A DNA stretch of 64,000 nucleotides from Ceratotherium simum simum (taxonomy: Eukaryota > Chordata > Mammalia > Perissodactyla > Rhinocerotidae), in NCBI RefSeq assembly GCF_000283155.1, contig NW_004454229.1, positions 1,228,481-1,292,480 on the forward strand, given 5' to 3'. How positions within the stretch are numbered: position 1 is the stretch's first letter; the number at the start of each line of letters is the position of its first letter. The position numbers were made by a program, and so were the translations under genes. A model generated the notes under the pieces. That model searched no databases. It worked only from the letters and a program-made list of their open reading frames with translations, and was not told the DNA's origin. This document shows, one piece after another, positions 46,066 through 59,200 of the stretch.

Positions 46066-48592
46066 TGGAGACATTGACATCATCATTCACCTGGTGAAAG
46101 CTACTTGAATTACAGCCTAAGCGCCTAGGAGTAAACATGCTAATTTTACAAACCCAAGTCTTTGAAATATTAACTCATGCTCCATACTACCAAAAAAAAA
46201 TCCAGATAAATGCTTATACAGACCTGGACTAGGATGGGGGCAGGGTGTAGAAATCCTGGTGTAGGTAGCTGCCACATAGGAATGGTTCTGTGCACAAATT
46301 CTCACTTGCTTTCTAGTGGTTGGTAAAGCTGTGAAACATCTTCAGTAGGAGAGAGCACATAGGTGGTCTTATAGAATAAACATAGATTTCGAAGTCAGCC
46401 AGACCAGGTTCAGATCTCCAGCTTGTCTTGACCTTCCCCTTCAGTGTGAGCTTCACTCAGGTGGGAGGGCTGCAGCAATGCTGACTCCCCATCTGTAATC
46501 TCACTGGCATGAGCAGCCCACGTCGATTCCTCCAGGATCTGCATATTTAATAAATATGTCAACTGGCATCTTTGTCATTTTTCCCTTAATGTAGCTCGTC
46601 AGGAGCTTAGCATTGAGGAGCCCTTGAGTTTGAAGCTTATGGAACAATTAAACTCCCTCCTGGGAGAATCCAGACCTGGAGACTGTCAGTGCATAGAGAT
46701 GAGCAATTGTGTGTTTGTCTCCCTCTTGCCAGAAAAATGGAATACTCCAAAGTTCCTCAGGGACTTACACTGTATTTCAATGAGCCATGTATACATTGCA
46801 TACTATGTAATTAATCTAGAAAACTACTCCTCTAATAAACTCAGGGAACTGGCCCATCTTCTATTAATTTCTTTTAATTAGCTATCATCAGGGAAGCACT
46901 GAATGTCTGCCTGATGAGATTCCTCGCGACCTGATAGGAATGGTCAGTAATGCTGAACCAATGATGGCCTTGCTGATAATCAAAGCACTGACACATCCTT
47001 ACTGTCATCTCGTGACAGTGCTCTGAGTCAGATATGGCAGATAACAGCATCCCCATCAGATCCTGGAGCTCAGAGAGATGAGGTGACTTGCCCAAGGTCA
47101 CCGGGAGGTTTCATTTCTCTGCAAAGCCAGCTCATTAAAGGTAAGGGCTCTGGAGTGAGGCACATCTGCGTTCCAATCCCAGCTCCCACAGTTAGTAGCC
47201 GTGTGACTGGCCTTAGGGCCCTGGGCGATGCCAACCTTATCCCCATGCCCTCATCACTGCGGGAATGCTGCCCAGCTTCTGATGGCAGCACCTGCATTTG
47301 TGTACCCCAGAGCCTGCCTTGCCCCCTCCACCTCAGCAGTCTAGAGGCGAGAGGGAATTAAGGCTCCTTGGGAGCAGCCTGAGCCAAGACTGATGAGAGT
47401 TGGTGAAACTACCCAGCTCCCTCATCCCTCGTGTGGGATGAGTCCGAGACATGAGTCTACGCTGGCTCCCTGGCGTCTCCAGCAGGATAAGCTCTGGTTA
47501 TCCACGGTGGCAACATACTTGATAATGAACATTTCATTGGCTGCCCCACCTTCCCCACCTCATTTTCCATTTCCCTACTTTTTTTCTTGAGATCTCTTCT
47601 TAAGTAAATTCCTTGCACTTGGGTCCTTATCTCAGGGTGTTTCCGGGGAACCTGAACTAAGACAGTGACCTCCGACCAATCATGGAACTCCTCTCAGATC
47701 CACAGTTTCCTAACCTGTAAAAAGAGAATCTGCATAGTGCTCACCTCACAGGTTTGTAGGGAATATTAAAGGACATATTGCATGTGAAGGGTTTTGCATA
47801 GTTCTGTTCATACCAGCAAAATTTATCACAGCAGAAAAAGTCCAGTGGGGGAAAAATCTAAAACTGTAAATATAAAATTACCTCAATTTTGTTGCAAATA
47901 TATTAAAAATACATTAAAAGTTATTTATCCCTTGGTGGTGATGAGTTATTTTCCTTATGCTTTTTCCTATTCTTCAAATTTCAAAATTTTCCAAACAGTA
48001 TTATGTTCATAATCAGGAAAAAGGAAATGTTACTTACAGAAATTGATCTTAACTTTGAGATTTCAACTACAACAAAAAAAAAGATGCCTAAAAAAATGCA
48101 TAAAAATCTCACTTTGTTTTTGCTTTCCTTTTTCCTGGTCAAATGCACTAATTATTAAAAGGAAATCCAGCTTTCATGCAATAAGGGCAAGGCTTTGCAA
48201 AGGCCTATGGCGTGTCTAAATCTGAGATCCTTTGAGTCCAAGCTTCAGGCCACTGGCCCTCCTGGGCTGTCCCCTCTGATCCACAATTTCAGTTCAGCTG
48301 ATCTCTGGCCCCCATTTGTGGTGTCAATTCCAAGCTGGGGTACCAGGTTGGGGCAATTCCATCAACAGGCCTGGCATCAATGGCCCGTTTGGCCCAGCTC
48401 ACTTGACCTGGCTCTGGATTCATTCCTTCTGAGGACTCTGACTTACCTGCCTCTGCCCCATGTTGTTCACCCCTGTACATCAAACTCTATTTGCAGCCAA
48501 GCTCCCCAAATCTCCATTTATCCACCCCATTTGTAGGTAGAAATTATTCTTACAAAGGAGAACACTCATATATCCCTCCATATGCCCACCTT
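46066..48592. other. Intergenic DNA with MIR fragments
   Basis: MIR-like pieces lie at about 46372-46440, 47137-47250 and 47650-47795. 46450-47040 is AT-mixed, non-repetitive and might contain conserved non-coding sequence ('tgcatatttaataaatatgtca' near 46540). No gene is supported. Confidence 0.45.
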
Positions 48593-48728
48593 TCCACCCA
48601 TCCATCCATCCATCCATCCATCCATCCATCCATCCATCCTTCTTTCCTTCTGTCCGTCAATCCATCCATCTGTCCATCCATCCATCCATCCATCCATCCA
48701 TCCATCCATCCATCCATCCATCCATCCT
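48593..48728. repeat. (ATCC)n tetranucleotide microsatellite
   Basis: Two long ATCC/TCCA blocks (48597-48638 and 48665-48728) are separated by a degenerate stretch with TCTT and TCCG variants. Open frames rich in HPSI are artefacts of this repeat. Confidence 0.97.
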
Positions 48729-51700
48729 TTCACTCAGCAAATAATCACTGAGTACTCAACCCTGTGCAGTCAGTGTGCTAGATGCTTGGGATGCAGAGTT
48801 GACTCAGACACTGTCCCTACCAAACTTCCCAGCCGTGGAATAGCAAAGATAAGATGCTCATGCCCCACTCGACCCTCTTGTACCCACGTGTAGCAGATGC
48901 TTGTGCTGCCTGCCACACATCTCCTCAGTTCACCATGCACAGCCATGGTGGCCAGTTCCATGCACTTGGCCAGCATCCCTTATCAAGTGGACCTCAGCTG
49001 CCTCAGGGATCAGCCTTGCAGAGGAGCAATCAGGAAGTGAAGAGGAATTGGAGGCCCATTCCTCTCAGTGGCAATTAGCTCACTAACACAGTTGACTGGG
49101 TTTTCTCCCTGCTCTGTCTCACTTTGCCTCTCTCTTACTTCTGCTTCCGGGCAGCACCTGGTGAATAAGCTGCTTGCTGTCAGTTCTTTGTCCCAGTCTC
49201 TGCTTTTGGAAGAGCACAAACTAAGATACCTTGGCAGGCATTATGAATGAACGAATGAATAAAAGAATGAATGAAAGAAAGACTGATGATATTATAATGA
49301 GAGGAGGACACTGTTGGAGGTGGACAAATGACCACCTGCTGTTGATGCAGAAAGACCCTGTTACCTCATTATCCATTTACACTAGGTAGCATGGCTTCCA
49401 CGTGTGTGTGCCAGCATGTTGGCTGCACTAACTACCTTAGAAACGCTGAGCATGAGTAATGTGAATGTGACTAACAATAATAGTTGCCCTTGTAGGGACA
49501 CTTCCATTTGCAAGGGACTTTACTCATATCGTATCATTTATTCTTCACAAACCTCCTGGGACCCAGGCATTAATTAATCCCATTTTATAAGTGAGGAAGC
49601 TGAAGTTCATGGAGGCGGCTCAAGGTTACATGAGAGCTGGGCCTCAGCTGGATCCGTCAGACGCCAGAGTCCACGCTCCTGCGCCTGCCTCTCTACATGT
49701 GTCTATTACAACATCCAGTCAGGGTCTCAGATCTCCCGCTGCTTCGCAAGCAACTTATAACGCACCCCCTTGAAATCAGGGTGTGCCTTCTCACGGGGTC
49801 TAAGGCAGCCACAGCTGGGCAGTGAAGTGTAGTAAATAATGCACAAGTCTATTTGTTACTCACTGTTAACCAACACTTAAGATAAAACATTGCTTTATTC
49901 ATGCTGCCTGGCAGCTCAAGCTTGCTCCACGGTGTCTATTACACGGTGATGTTAATCAGGTCCGCAGCGCCGCACCTTCTGTATGCAAGGTTTGCCGTGT
50001 CGCCCGCTGGTCTCGTCTCTCCAGAGGTCTCTGGTGCAGCATCGGGTCTGAGGACAGAGAGAATCTTTGGGAGGCTGGTGTCACCACCACAGCTGCTGAG
50101 TCAAGTGTGAAAATTTACTACCTAGACATCCGGCCACAGCATTAGGGTCCAGCAACCCGATGTGCTTTTCAAGGTCGGTATGAGACCATCTCTCAAGGTA
50201 GGCAATAGAGGTGGAGGAGGAGTTCCTAGAAACCCCAAATGGCAGAACTGTAGAAGCCCCAGTGATCACCTCCTTCCACAGGCTCATTTTATAGACAGGT
50301 AGACTGAGGCTTTGAGAGGGGGAGTGACTTCTCTAAAGTTATAGAAATGCTAGTAGACTGGGATTAGATTCCAGCTATTTTTGCTTCTAATTCAGGCTCT
50401 TTTTAATGAGTCATTCGCAGTCCCTGTCCTTCTCCCTCGTCCCCCTCCTGTTGTGTGGCTGTAGAATGGATGCCCGCAGAGTGCTTGCCTCTCTTAGGAA
50501 CTCAAAGAAGGTTACTCCCTTCTCCCACTACATCTATTTCCCCTGAAGTTCTTGAAAGTAATCCTGTGAATTAAGAAAAACAATCACTCTTAAATTCCAT
50601 TCTGCAGGTGAGGAGACTGAGGTTCAAAGAGGGAAGGGGACAGCTTGAATCAGGCTTAAATCCTGGCTTCTGGGGTAGCACTCTTTCTAACCAACCACAC
50701 GGCCTGCCTAAGGGTGAAGGAGTGAATGGACAAAAGAAAGAATGAATGAATGTTAAGCCTTTTACAGAAGGAATTAAGGCATGCATGATGACCACGGCTT
50801 AATGTTTGAATGTCCCCACCCCGTGTATTTGCATTTCAACAAAGTCAAGGTGTCAAGCCCCCTGGAGCTGCTCTCTGGGCCACAGCCATGAAGTCCCTCC
50901 ACTCCTACCACCACCTAGTACTCAGCCTGGTTTGGAGCAGGCCCTTTGGAAGAGAAATGAACACTTTGGAACCATGGCATTCAGCTCTCTAGGACCAGTT
51001 TGGGGAGGTATTGGGGTGTTAAGGGAGAGACCTCTCCCTCATAACACCACAGTTGTTTTTTCAATCTTTAGTGAAGATTGGCCTGAAGAAGGAGAAAGAA
51101 AAAAACAGACAGGAACACAAAGGCTAAGATACAGGAAAGAGATGCAAACATGAGATCACCTGCTGACAGTCAGGAAAAGGGCTCTTGGCCACCCCCCCCC
51201 CCCCCCGGAGGGCCTGGCCTGGCTGGAGTCAGCATCAGACCTTTATGAGGTCTCAGAAGAAAGGGAGAAAATACCAGGAAATATTTTTCAAAATTCTATG
51301 CTTTCCCATTCATCCTCTCTTCAGATCCTCACGATACTCTTGAAGAGTAGGTTGGTTAAGGATTATGTCCCCGTATCAAAGGATAAGAAACTAAAACCAG
51401 TTGAAGCTCTGGGGTAACGTCAGACAGGGCAAGAGATTTACTTAATGTCACATGGCCAGGCAGTATCAGAGCTGAGAGCAGAACCCAGTTTCCTAAAGGC
51501 CATGTCTTTAAATCCTTCTGGCTTTACAGTTTGAATCCTGGGGGTAGGAAGTGGGTTGGGTGGAGGAAGAGGAGGACTTTGGGATATTTAGTGGGAACAC
51601 TCCCTCTAGCTGGTGACCAGTATCTGCTTTTTGATGCAGGAGTAGGGGTGGGGGTGGGTTAATAGAGGGGCTAGGCCTCCTCTGCACCACCCCATCCCCA

Positions 51701-52014
51701 TCTCCTGGCAAAACATCTGTCTCATTCCTACAACACGGAGGGTGGCGCCAGCTCTGCCTGTTAAGAAGTTTTTCAGCAGTTCTTTCAAAGGAAGAGATAG
51801 GCCTGAGGACGTGTAGGGGCATCCAGCTGCAAAGGAGAGCGCCTAGAGCCAGGCTCAGGGGACTCAGGCAAAATGAGGTTGTGGACAGGAGCAGAAACAA
51901 ACCCGTGAGCTCCCTGAGGCAGAGCTTTTCATAACCAGCGTTAAATATTTACTGTTTTGTCAGTCTTAGTACTGTACGCAGAGAGGCGGAGGGGAAAATG
52001 CAAAGAATGCCAGT
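48729..52014. other. Intergenic DNA with MIR-like fragments
   Basis: MIR-type themes ('gaggaagctgaagttca', 'aggtagactgaggctttgagagg', 'gaggagactgaggttcaaagagg') lie at about 49480-49660, 50275-50400, 50600-50710 and 51330-51530. A C homopolymer lies at 51191-51207. No coding signature. Confidence 0.45.
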
Positions 52015-52205
52015 ATTGGAGTCTGGTGACATCGGGGCTCCTCCTCATATGAGCTGTGTGACTTTGGACAGATTACCTCTCTGAGCTTCCGTCTCCTTCT
52101 CAGGGCGTAACACCTGCTTCATAGGGGTGCTGTGAGGCTTATAGGAGACCGTGTAAGACAAAGCAAGCAGTGCAGGGCCCGGAGCCGAGTAGGCACTCAA
52201 TCAGG
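52015..52205 (+). repeat. MIR ancient SINE
   Basis: 'gagctgtgtgactttggacagattacctctctgagcttccgtctcc', then 'ggtgctgtgaggcttata', then 'gagtaggcactcaatc', a full MIR order. The trinucleotide array begins right at its 3' end. Confidence 0.85.
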
Positions 52206-52209
52206 GCAG

Positions 52210-52733
52210 AGCAGCAGCAGCAGTAGTGGTAGTGGAAGCTGCAGCAAATTAGCAATAACAGTAGTAGCAACAGCAGTAGTAGTGGCGATAGCAGCAGTAA
52301 TAGTAGCAACAGCAGCAGAAGTAGTAGTAGTAGTAGATTAACAATAATAGTAGTAGCAGTAGCACCACCAATAGTAGTAGTGATAGCAGTAAGAGGAGTA
52401 GCGGTAGCAGAAATGATAGTGGTGGTGGTGGTGGTGGTGGTGGTGGTGGTGGATTAGCCGTAGGAAGAGTAGTAGTAGTACCAGCAGCTGCACCTGTAGT
52501 AGCAGTAGCAGTCACAGTGGTAGTAGTGATGGTGGTAGTAGTAGCAGTAGTAGTATGGTGGTAGCAGCAATAGTAGTAGTAGAAGCAGTAGCAGTGACGG
52601 TACTAGTAGCAGCAGCAGCAGCAGTAGTAGGGGTGGTAGTAGTAGCAGTAGTAGTAGCAGTGATAGTAGTAGTAGTAGTAGCCCTAGCAGTAGCACCAGC
52701 AGCAATAGTAGCCACAGAAGCAGCAACAATAGT
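52210..52733. repeat. Interrupted trinucleotide array (AGC/AGT/GGT)n, about 520 bp
   Basis: Almost every triplet is AGC, AGT, GGT, AAT or a one-base variant. The longest pure run is (GGT)12 or so at 52420-52452, and shorter AGT and AGC runs occur throughout. The array keeps triplet register for long spans. It gives long artefactual frames (poly-L, poly-V, poly-T) on both strands; none is a gene. Confidence 0.95.
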
Positions 52734-53069
52734 TGTTTTCATTGTTATAAGAAAAGTGATATATTGCGTTGGACTCTGAAAAAGAATTTGGCCTTCAAGA
52801 AAGGACTAGCGATTAAGCAAATCTATCTCCTCCGTCTCTCCACAGAGAGTGGGGCCTTGAAGCCCATCCACGACTTCTGACTCCAAGTCCAAGTGCTCTA
52901 CCATACTGTGCGGCCTTTCATTCTGAGTGGAACTCATCTCTGTAGGTAAGGGGGCCATGGAAGAAGTCTGAGCAATGGAATATCTCAGAGAGGGCAATGC
53001 TCTGGGAAGATAAGTCTGTAATTAGGATCCAGTTGTTAGGCTAAGCTCAGGAAGGACTTTTGGACTTGG
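52734..53069. other. Unassigned intergenic DNA
   Basis: Possible short MIR or L2 pieces. Nothing firm. Confidence 0.35.
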
Positions 53070-53640
53070 AATTCAGTCATTCTTTTATTCTGCTCCATTT
53101 ACTGAGTGCCTCTGACATGTCTGGAACTGTTAGGTGCTATGAGAGGTATGGACATGAATAAAACCCAATGTCTCCTCTCAAAGAAATTAAATGACGGGGG
53201 GGGGTGACAATCATCTGAGTGAAATGATTGATAAATAGATAAATAAGCAAAGTATTTTGGGGGATACAAGAAAAGGATGCAATTAATTACAACTGAAGAG
53301 ACCGAGGAGGAAGGAGGTCATGGAGCTGGGGTGTTTGAGCTAAGTCTTGAATAAAAGAAGGATTTCTCTAGTGAAGAAGAGTAGGGATGGTCGATGGACA
53401 TGAGAGACACTGAGCAGGCAGGACCAGCAGGAAGCAGCAGCTGGCCAGAAGGGAGGTGTGAAAGAAGTGGGATGATGTGCAGGCTCTGCTTGGACAACTG
53501 ATTTGAAAGAGATGTCATAAACATGGGGTCCTGTTTTGCAGAGATCCTGGAAGCTCCTCTGGAGAGAGAGAATGGATGAGCCAAGAGCATCTGGAGGCAG
53601 GAGGTCAATGAGGGGCTATGACAGCAACCCAGGTAGGAGA
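53070..53640 (+). mobile_element. L2 LINE relic
   Basis: 'ttactgagtgcctctgacatgtctggaactgttaggtgcta', 'tgagctaagtcttgaataaaagaagg' and 'gagagacactgagcaggcagg' follow the L2 3' half. Confidence 0.7.
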
Positions 53641-53724
53641 CGATGCGGGGAGTGAATAGGAGGGAGAGTGTGGAAAAGGTAGAGGAAGGCAGATGCTCAA
53701 CAATTCTGCCAGTAAGTATTATTT

Positions 53725-54330
53725 CCCCATTTTAAAGATGAGGAAAATAAACTCGGCTTTAAATGATTCACAAGACAAAAATAGCAAGTGGTGCAGCTGA
53801 GATTAAACTCAAGTCCATCTGACTCCAAAGTCTCCCCATTATACTACTGGAAGGCAGACACATCACAGAGGCAGGAGCAATGGGCTGTGGTGACTGGCTG
53901 CCTGTGTGCGGAGAGGGAGACAAGGGAAGGTCTCCAGCCTTGGCAAGTGGGTGGAAAAAGAAGACATTAACCAAGACAGCTGATGCCAGGGAGAGAACCA
54001 GATTTGGATTTAAGATTGACATGGGGTCAGCCAAAAATAGATCCCAGGTCTTTGGGGGCCAAGTGAATTTTAAGCATGAGGAGCTGTAACAGGCGTCATA
54101 GGGATGACTTTCTGAATTGGTCAGACTTAGTGCTGAGTTTTGGGGGTGAACCGAGAGGCAGTGGGGTGTGGCAGAGTCAGGTTTGTGCCTATGTCCTGTC
54201 CGCCTGACTTACCAGCTGTGGACCACAGGCAAGGGACTTAAGTGCACTGATCTCAGTTTCCTCATCTCTAAAATGGGGAAAACGAGCCCTGTCCAGCATG
54301 CGCCCTGAGTCTGGTGAGGGTGAGGAGAGC
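53725..54330 (+). repeat. MIR-like SINEs
   Basis: 53725-53845 ('ccattttaaagatgaggaaaataaactcgg', 'gtggtgcagctgagattaaactcaag') and 54155-54330 ('acttaccagctgtggaccacaggcaagggac', 'ctcagtttcctcatctctaaaatgggg'). Confidence 0.7.
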
Positions 54331-54984
54331 TGACAGAGGTGAGTGCTCCAGGGAAGCCCTGAGTTTCAGCTGCAGGGCATATGGGCATGATAACTTCATA
54401 GAGGCCATCCCTAAGAAGTTGCATGCCAACCAAAAATAACATAGAAGGAGCCTCTTATAAATCCTAAGATTTTTCTTGCTATTTTAATAAAACACAGTAT
54501 CTTTCAGAATCTATACCCCCACTCTTTTTAGTCTTGTCAATTCTGCCACAGTTTGGGCTTGGTGAACACTGTGTCCAACACTACCTTCCTACCTGTTCAG
54601 AGCCTCAACTTGTAAAGCCTCTCTCCTCTCCCTCAAAGGTCCAGGGCCTTTGGACTCCCCCCCCCATAACATTTTTCCTTTCCACACTCAGTGAGCACAG
54701 ACTGCTACGTGATCTGTGTTAAGTGCTGAGGCCACAAGGATGAAGAAGACTTAGGTTCCTGGCCTGACACTGATCCCTCAGTGTGACTGTCATTTTTCTG
54801 GACACTTCTCTCACTCCTGTTCTCTGCTCAGGAAGGGTTTGTACTTCTGTCTGCATTTCATCTGAGTGTAAAAAAAAGCTTTTGCTTCAAGAAAAGGGAA
54901 TTCCAACCCTAGCAAGCAAGAGGTAGGGCAGGAGTGGGGGCAGTTTGGGGAAAGAGTTTTACTCTCTGCCAGGTATTTTATAGA

Positions 54985-55245
54985 TGTTTTTATATTTTTT
55001 GAACAGCTTTAATTGAGGTATAATTGATATACAAAAACTGCACATATTTAATGTATACAATCTGATGAGTTTGGGTATTTGCAAACACCTGTGAAACCAT
55101 TACCACAGTCAAGGTGACAGACATAGCCATCACCTCTGGGTTTCCTTTTTTTATTGTCTTTTGTTTGTTTTTGTTGTTGTATGAGAACACTTAACATGAG
55201 ATCGCCCTCTTGACAAATGTTTAAGCGCACTATACAGTATTAACT
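54985..55245 (-). mobile_element. LINE-1 3'-UTR-like relic, minus strand
   Basis: 'agctttaattgaggtataattgatatac', 'gcacatatttaatgtatacaatctgatgagttt' and 'gtgaaaccattaccacagtcaaggtga' are the complement of a common old L1 3' region. Confidence 0.75.
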
Positions 55246-55249
55246 ACAG

Positions 55250-56024
55250 GCACTCTGTCGTATGTAGATGTTGTTATATTTAATCCTCACAATAACTGTG
55301 GGAGGTAGATATTATCATTCTCACTTTATAGATGAAGATCCTGAGGCTTAAAGAGGTTAAATTCCTTGCCTAGAGCCGTACAGCTAGTTAACAGAAGAGC
55401 TGCGATTTCTGGTTGGTTTGACTTTTTAAAGCCAGGCTGTTCCTATTATGTTATACTGTCACCCCTATTCTGCCTGCCCTGGTGCCCCATGGGCTGAGCT
55501 GAGCCATGAGGGAAAGGACCTCTAACCTTTGTGCCCTTAAAGTGCTCAGGAGGCAGGGCTTAGAGGAAGAATTCTGAACAACAATTGAGGGAGACAGTAG
55601 GCTGTTTACACACGCCAGAAGGAGGGAGGGATAACAGAACCTGAACTAGATTATCTGCCTGGGGCCAGTAACCCAGAGGGTGCCAGGATGGGCCCTGCAA
55701 TGACTACCTGGTGGAGCTTCCAGGGGCCCTGGAAGATCTAGAAGCCTCTGCATGTCAAGTGATCAATGGGCTCCTTGCCCAAATTCTGCTCTGCTGGAGT
55801 GCCCAGCAGGAACTCAGACAGGTGTGTGGGAATAAGAGATGGGAAGAAGGTAGGGTTTAAGTAGCAAGGGCTAATAAAAAGCCCTGAGATCCCTACACAC
55901 ACACCCCCAGCCTGGAAACTTACATGCTCCCTTCCCCCACTACCCCAAGTGATGCCATTATTGCTTGTTATTCTGCTTTCACCTGTTTTCCTGTTTTGAC
56001 CTGATTTTACCTGGAGACAAACAA
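55250..56024. other. MIR-like piece and unassigned DNA
   Basis: 55265-55440 has MIR-related text ('cctcacaataactgtgggaggtagatattatc', 'ctgaggcttaaagaggtta'). The remainder is unassigned. Confidence 0.45.
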
Positions 56025-56270
56025 AGGCCCAGTGTAGAGTAGTGGAAAGGGAGCTGGGTTTGAATCCAGGTTCCCACTAGCCATATAAACACAAATAAAG
56101 GATTTTACCTCTACGAGTCTCAATTTTCTCACCTGGGAAATGGAGAAAATGATACTTACCTCAAGGGACTGTTGGGACTATCAAATAAGGCAATGGATAC
56201 AAAGGCATCTAGCACCATGCCTGGCACACAGTGAATGTTCAGTAGATATTTGTAGATGTATGAAGTGATG
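56025..56270 (+). repeat. MIR ancient SINE, near full length
   Basis: 'gtgtagagtagtggaaaggga', 'ctcaattttctcacctgggaaatgg', 'caagggactgttgggactatcaaataaggc' and 'tgcctggcacacagtgaatgttcag' in order. Confidence 0.88.
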
Positions 56271-59200
56271 CTCAACAAACGTTAATCACTCTAGCCTTCC
56301 ACGGCTGGCGCTGCTCTCACTACTCAGGAAAACGAGTTGAGATGCTCTTGGGCAAGTCTCAGGTGTGTCACTGACCTCCAGTGAAAGGATTCAGGCTCCT
56401 GTGCCCCTCCCCGCATTCAAAGGCAACAAGGAAAGCTCCCCTGCCGCTGCTGCTGCTGCAAAGCGAACAACATCGCCAGAGGCGGGTGACCCAGCCTCTG
56501 CTGTGGGCTTCAGCACAAAGAATCCGGGGGGCCTCCAGCTCGCCTATCACAGCTTTTGTGGGTAAACAGACCTTGAGTCCTGTCTCTGAGCCCCTGGGCT
56601 GATGCAGAGCAAAACTGGCACTGCTTGTGGAGAGCTGTATGAGAGCCAGGTAGAGGCCCAGCATGTCCTCCCCTCTCCACCCTTCCATTTTGCACAGTTG
56701 TCTCGCTCTCCTCTGACCACTGGTTTGGTAGCCAGTTCTACTCACTCGTGGCTCTATCCTGAGAAGGAAGTGGGCAGGCAAGAAGAGAGGCTAGAGCGCC
56801 CCCTGCTGGGGCTGGTGGGCTAGTAACTTCTGGCAGGTTCACCTGCTGGGTTGGTGCTGTTCTCCTTCTCAGTGCTAAAACACTTCCCTCTAACTTGAGA
56901 CCATAGGTGTGACCTGGTCCAAGGAAGCTAGGGCATTGATGAGTGGGCCAGGACCACGGAGAGGTCCACTGACAACCCCTGGTCTCTTGGTCCCCCCTTT
57001 CCTCTCTGCTCTGCTGGTGTGGAGAAGCAGACGGTTCTACTGCAAACATATCCTATAGTCTGCCTTATAGCCATGTGTTTCCCTCTTAAGGAATGCTAAA
57101 TGTTAGCAGGGTCCATTTGCGGTAATTCAGAGACATTTAACGTCACTTGCTTAGTGTTAAATGATACTTTTTATCCTGTACACTCTATTCTCTGACATTA
57201 GGAGATTCCCTCCAGAATTATAGACTAGGAGGTGATGCCACAGAGCATCCAGCATCCCCCTAGAGAACGAACCTCCTCTATTTCCTCCATGACAGATATT
57301 CATTCAGATTCTGCATGCATACCTCTGGTGATGGGGAGCTCACTGTCTCTTGAGGGAGCCCATCCAATGGGTGGCAGCTCTATTCATTAGAAAGTTTTCC
57401 TCATCTTTGGTCTGAAATCTGTCTTATCTAGACTGCCTCCCTGGATTTGGGTCATAACTTTGGCAACAGAGAACAAGTTTGCTTCTTTTGGACAAAAAGA
57501 ACGTCCAGATGTCCCTTCAACTTTTTAGAGATTGTGACCTTGCTTTCCTACCCCCACTCCCTCGTATTTTTCATCTCAGGGATAAACAGCTCCAGTCCCT
57601 CATCTGTTTCTAGGGGGAAATGATTTGCAGATGCCTCACCATCCCGGTCACATTTCAAATAACACAGCTATCACTTATTGGGCATCTTTGCTGACATTTC
57701 CCATACCCAAGTTCATTAAACCTAGGTAATCACTGTGATTAGGGAGACATTACTATTACCATCTTTCAGGTGAGGAAACTAAGATTCAGAGAGGTTAAAT
57801 AACTTTCCCAGGATCACACAGATGTTAAGAGACAGAAGAATGCAGACTTAGAACTCAGAGTGGCCTGGCTCTAAGTTTTTGCTCTTAAACCACTAGAATG
57901 GCTGCTGCTCGTGTGGCCTGGGATCCAATTAATCAACGCAGGCTTTAAAAAGTGGGGCGTAAATATGGTCAGAACATTATGGAAGTGGTCTGACCAGGGA
58001 AAAATAAGTCTGGACGATCATCTCTCTTATTTTATGCACTCTGGTGCTGTCTCAAGAGGTGGTATCACTTCTGAAAGCCCTGCCACACTGCTGGCTCACG
58101 CTGAGCTGGCTGCAGTCAACTAGACTCCCCAGGACTCTGACACAGGAGCTGCTGGAAAGTCGTCTTGACTGTTCTTCCTTATCGTGATGACCAAGTCCCT
58201 GCAGCAAAGTGAAAGTTACACAAATTTGGGTTGGCTGGTTGGTTCTTGAGAGAGACTGAGACCTGAAGGGAAAGGTGCCAGAATGCTCAGAGGAACAGAA
58301 CACCTGCATAAACCACTTTATTTGTGCTCCTCTGGGCAACGAGAGCCCAGGAGAGAAACTGTATATACAACAAAAAATTTGTAGCCAACTAACATGTGGT
58401 TCTTTGTTATCATTTCTGAAAACCAATAAGCAAAGGGAAAAATAAGCTTTGCTCTGATTTTTGCAACAAACTTTGAAAATCTTCAACCCAGAGCAAAAGA
58501 ATCTTCACTGGAGCTTTGTGCTAAAGGCCCTATCTCCCTTGAGCCTGCCCGCCCCTCCCTCTCTCCTAATCCTCATTTCCGGGAGGTCATTTTAATTAGC
58601 AGGCTGTCATGGTGACTCATCCTGCTGCTTTACAGACAGAAAGGGAGCGGTCTCCCCTGGACCCATTCATCATACAAAGGCACTTTACTCTTTAGAAAAA
58701 TGCACAATGTTTCGCTTCCCCACGTTGGGAATTGCTACTGCTGTTGTTTTAGTTTCTCATCCCCACCTGCATCCTTTTGTCTTTTGCATCTTCTTACCTG
58801 GCAGTCAGCCTGCCCCCATTACATTATCCATGCCCACCTCTTCAGTGGCCAGGTTTGATCCCTGACACCATGATCTGGAGATCTTAGCCATGATAGACCT
58901 TTTGGAATGAGTAAGCAATACATTTTGTCTTTGGAGCTAACGTTTCAGTAAACTGCTCAGGTCATTGGGAAATAACTTCCAGAACAGTTTTCCGAGCTGC
59001 ATGCTGGGGTTTGAGGGGGTCAGGAAGCATGCAGCTCAGAGATACAGTGACGTATGTCTAAGAACATATGATCTCAAAAATTCTGTCTCACTGTTCCCAA
59101 CAGTACGTTTGTCTCTAGGTTGTGTGTTCTGTTGCTGTGGTTTTGGATCTGCAAACATAGACAGTGCATTTCTAAAACTGTAAACAACCATGGCCTATTC

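Noticed and set aside
48491..48893. [12 protein letters not shown] open frames
   Set aside because: They are translations of the ATCC microsatellite.
52249..52779. Long low-complexity open frames (poly-Leu, poly-Val, poly-Thr) on both strands
   Set aside because: They are the direct product of the trinucleotide array, occur in several frames at once and have no domain.
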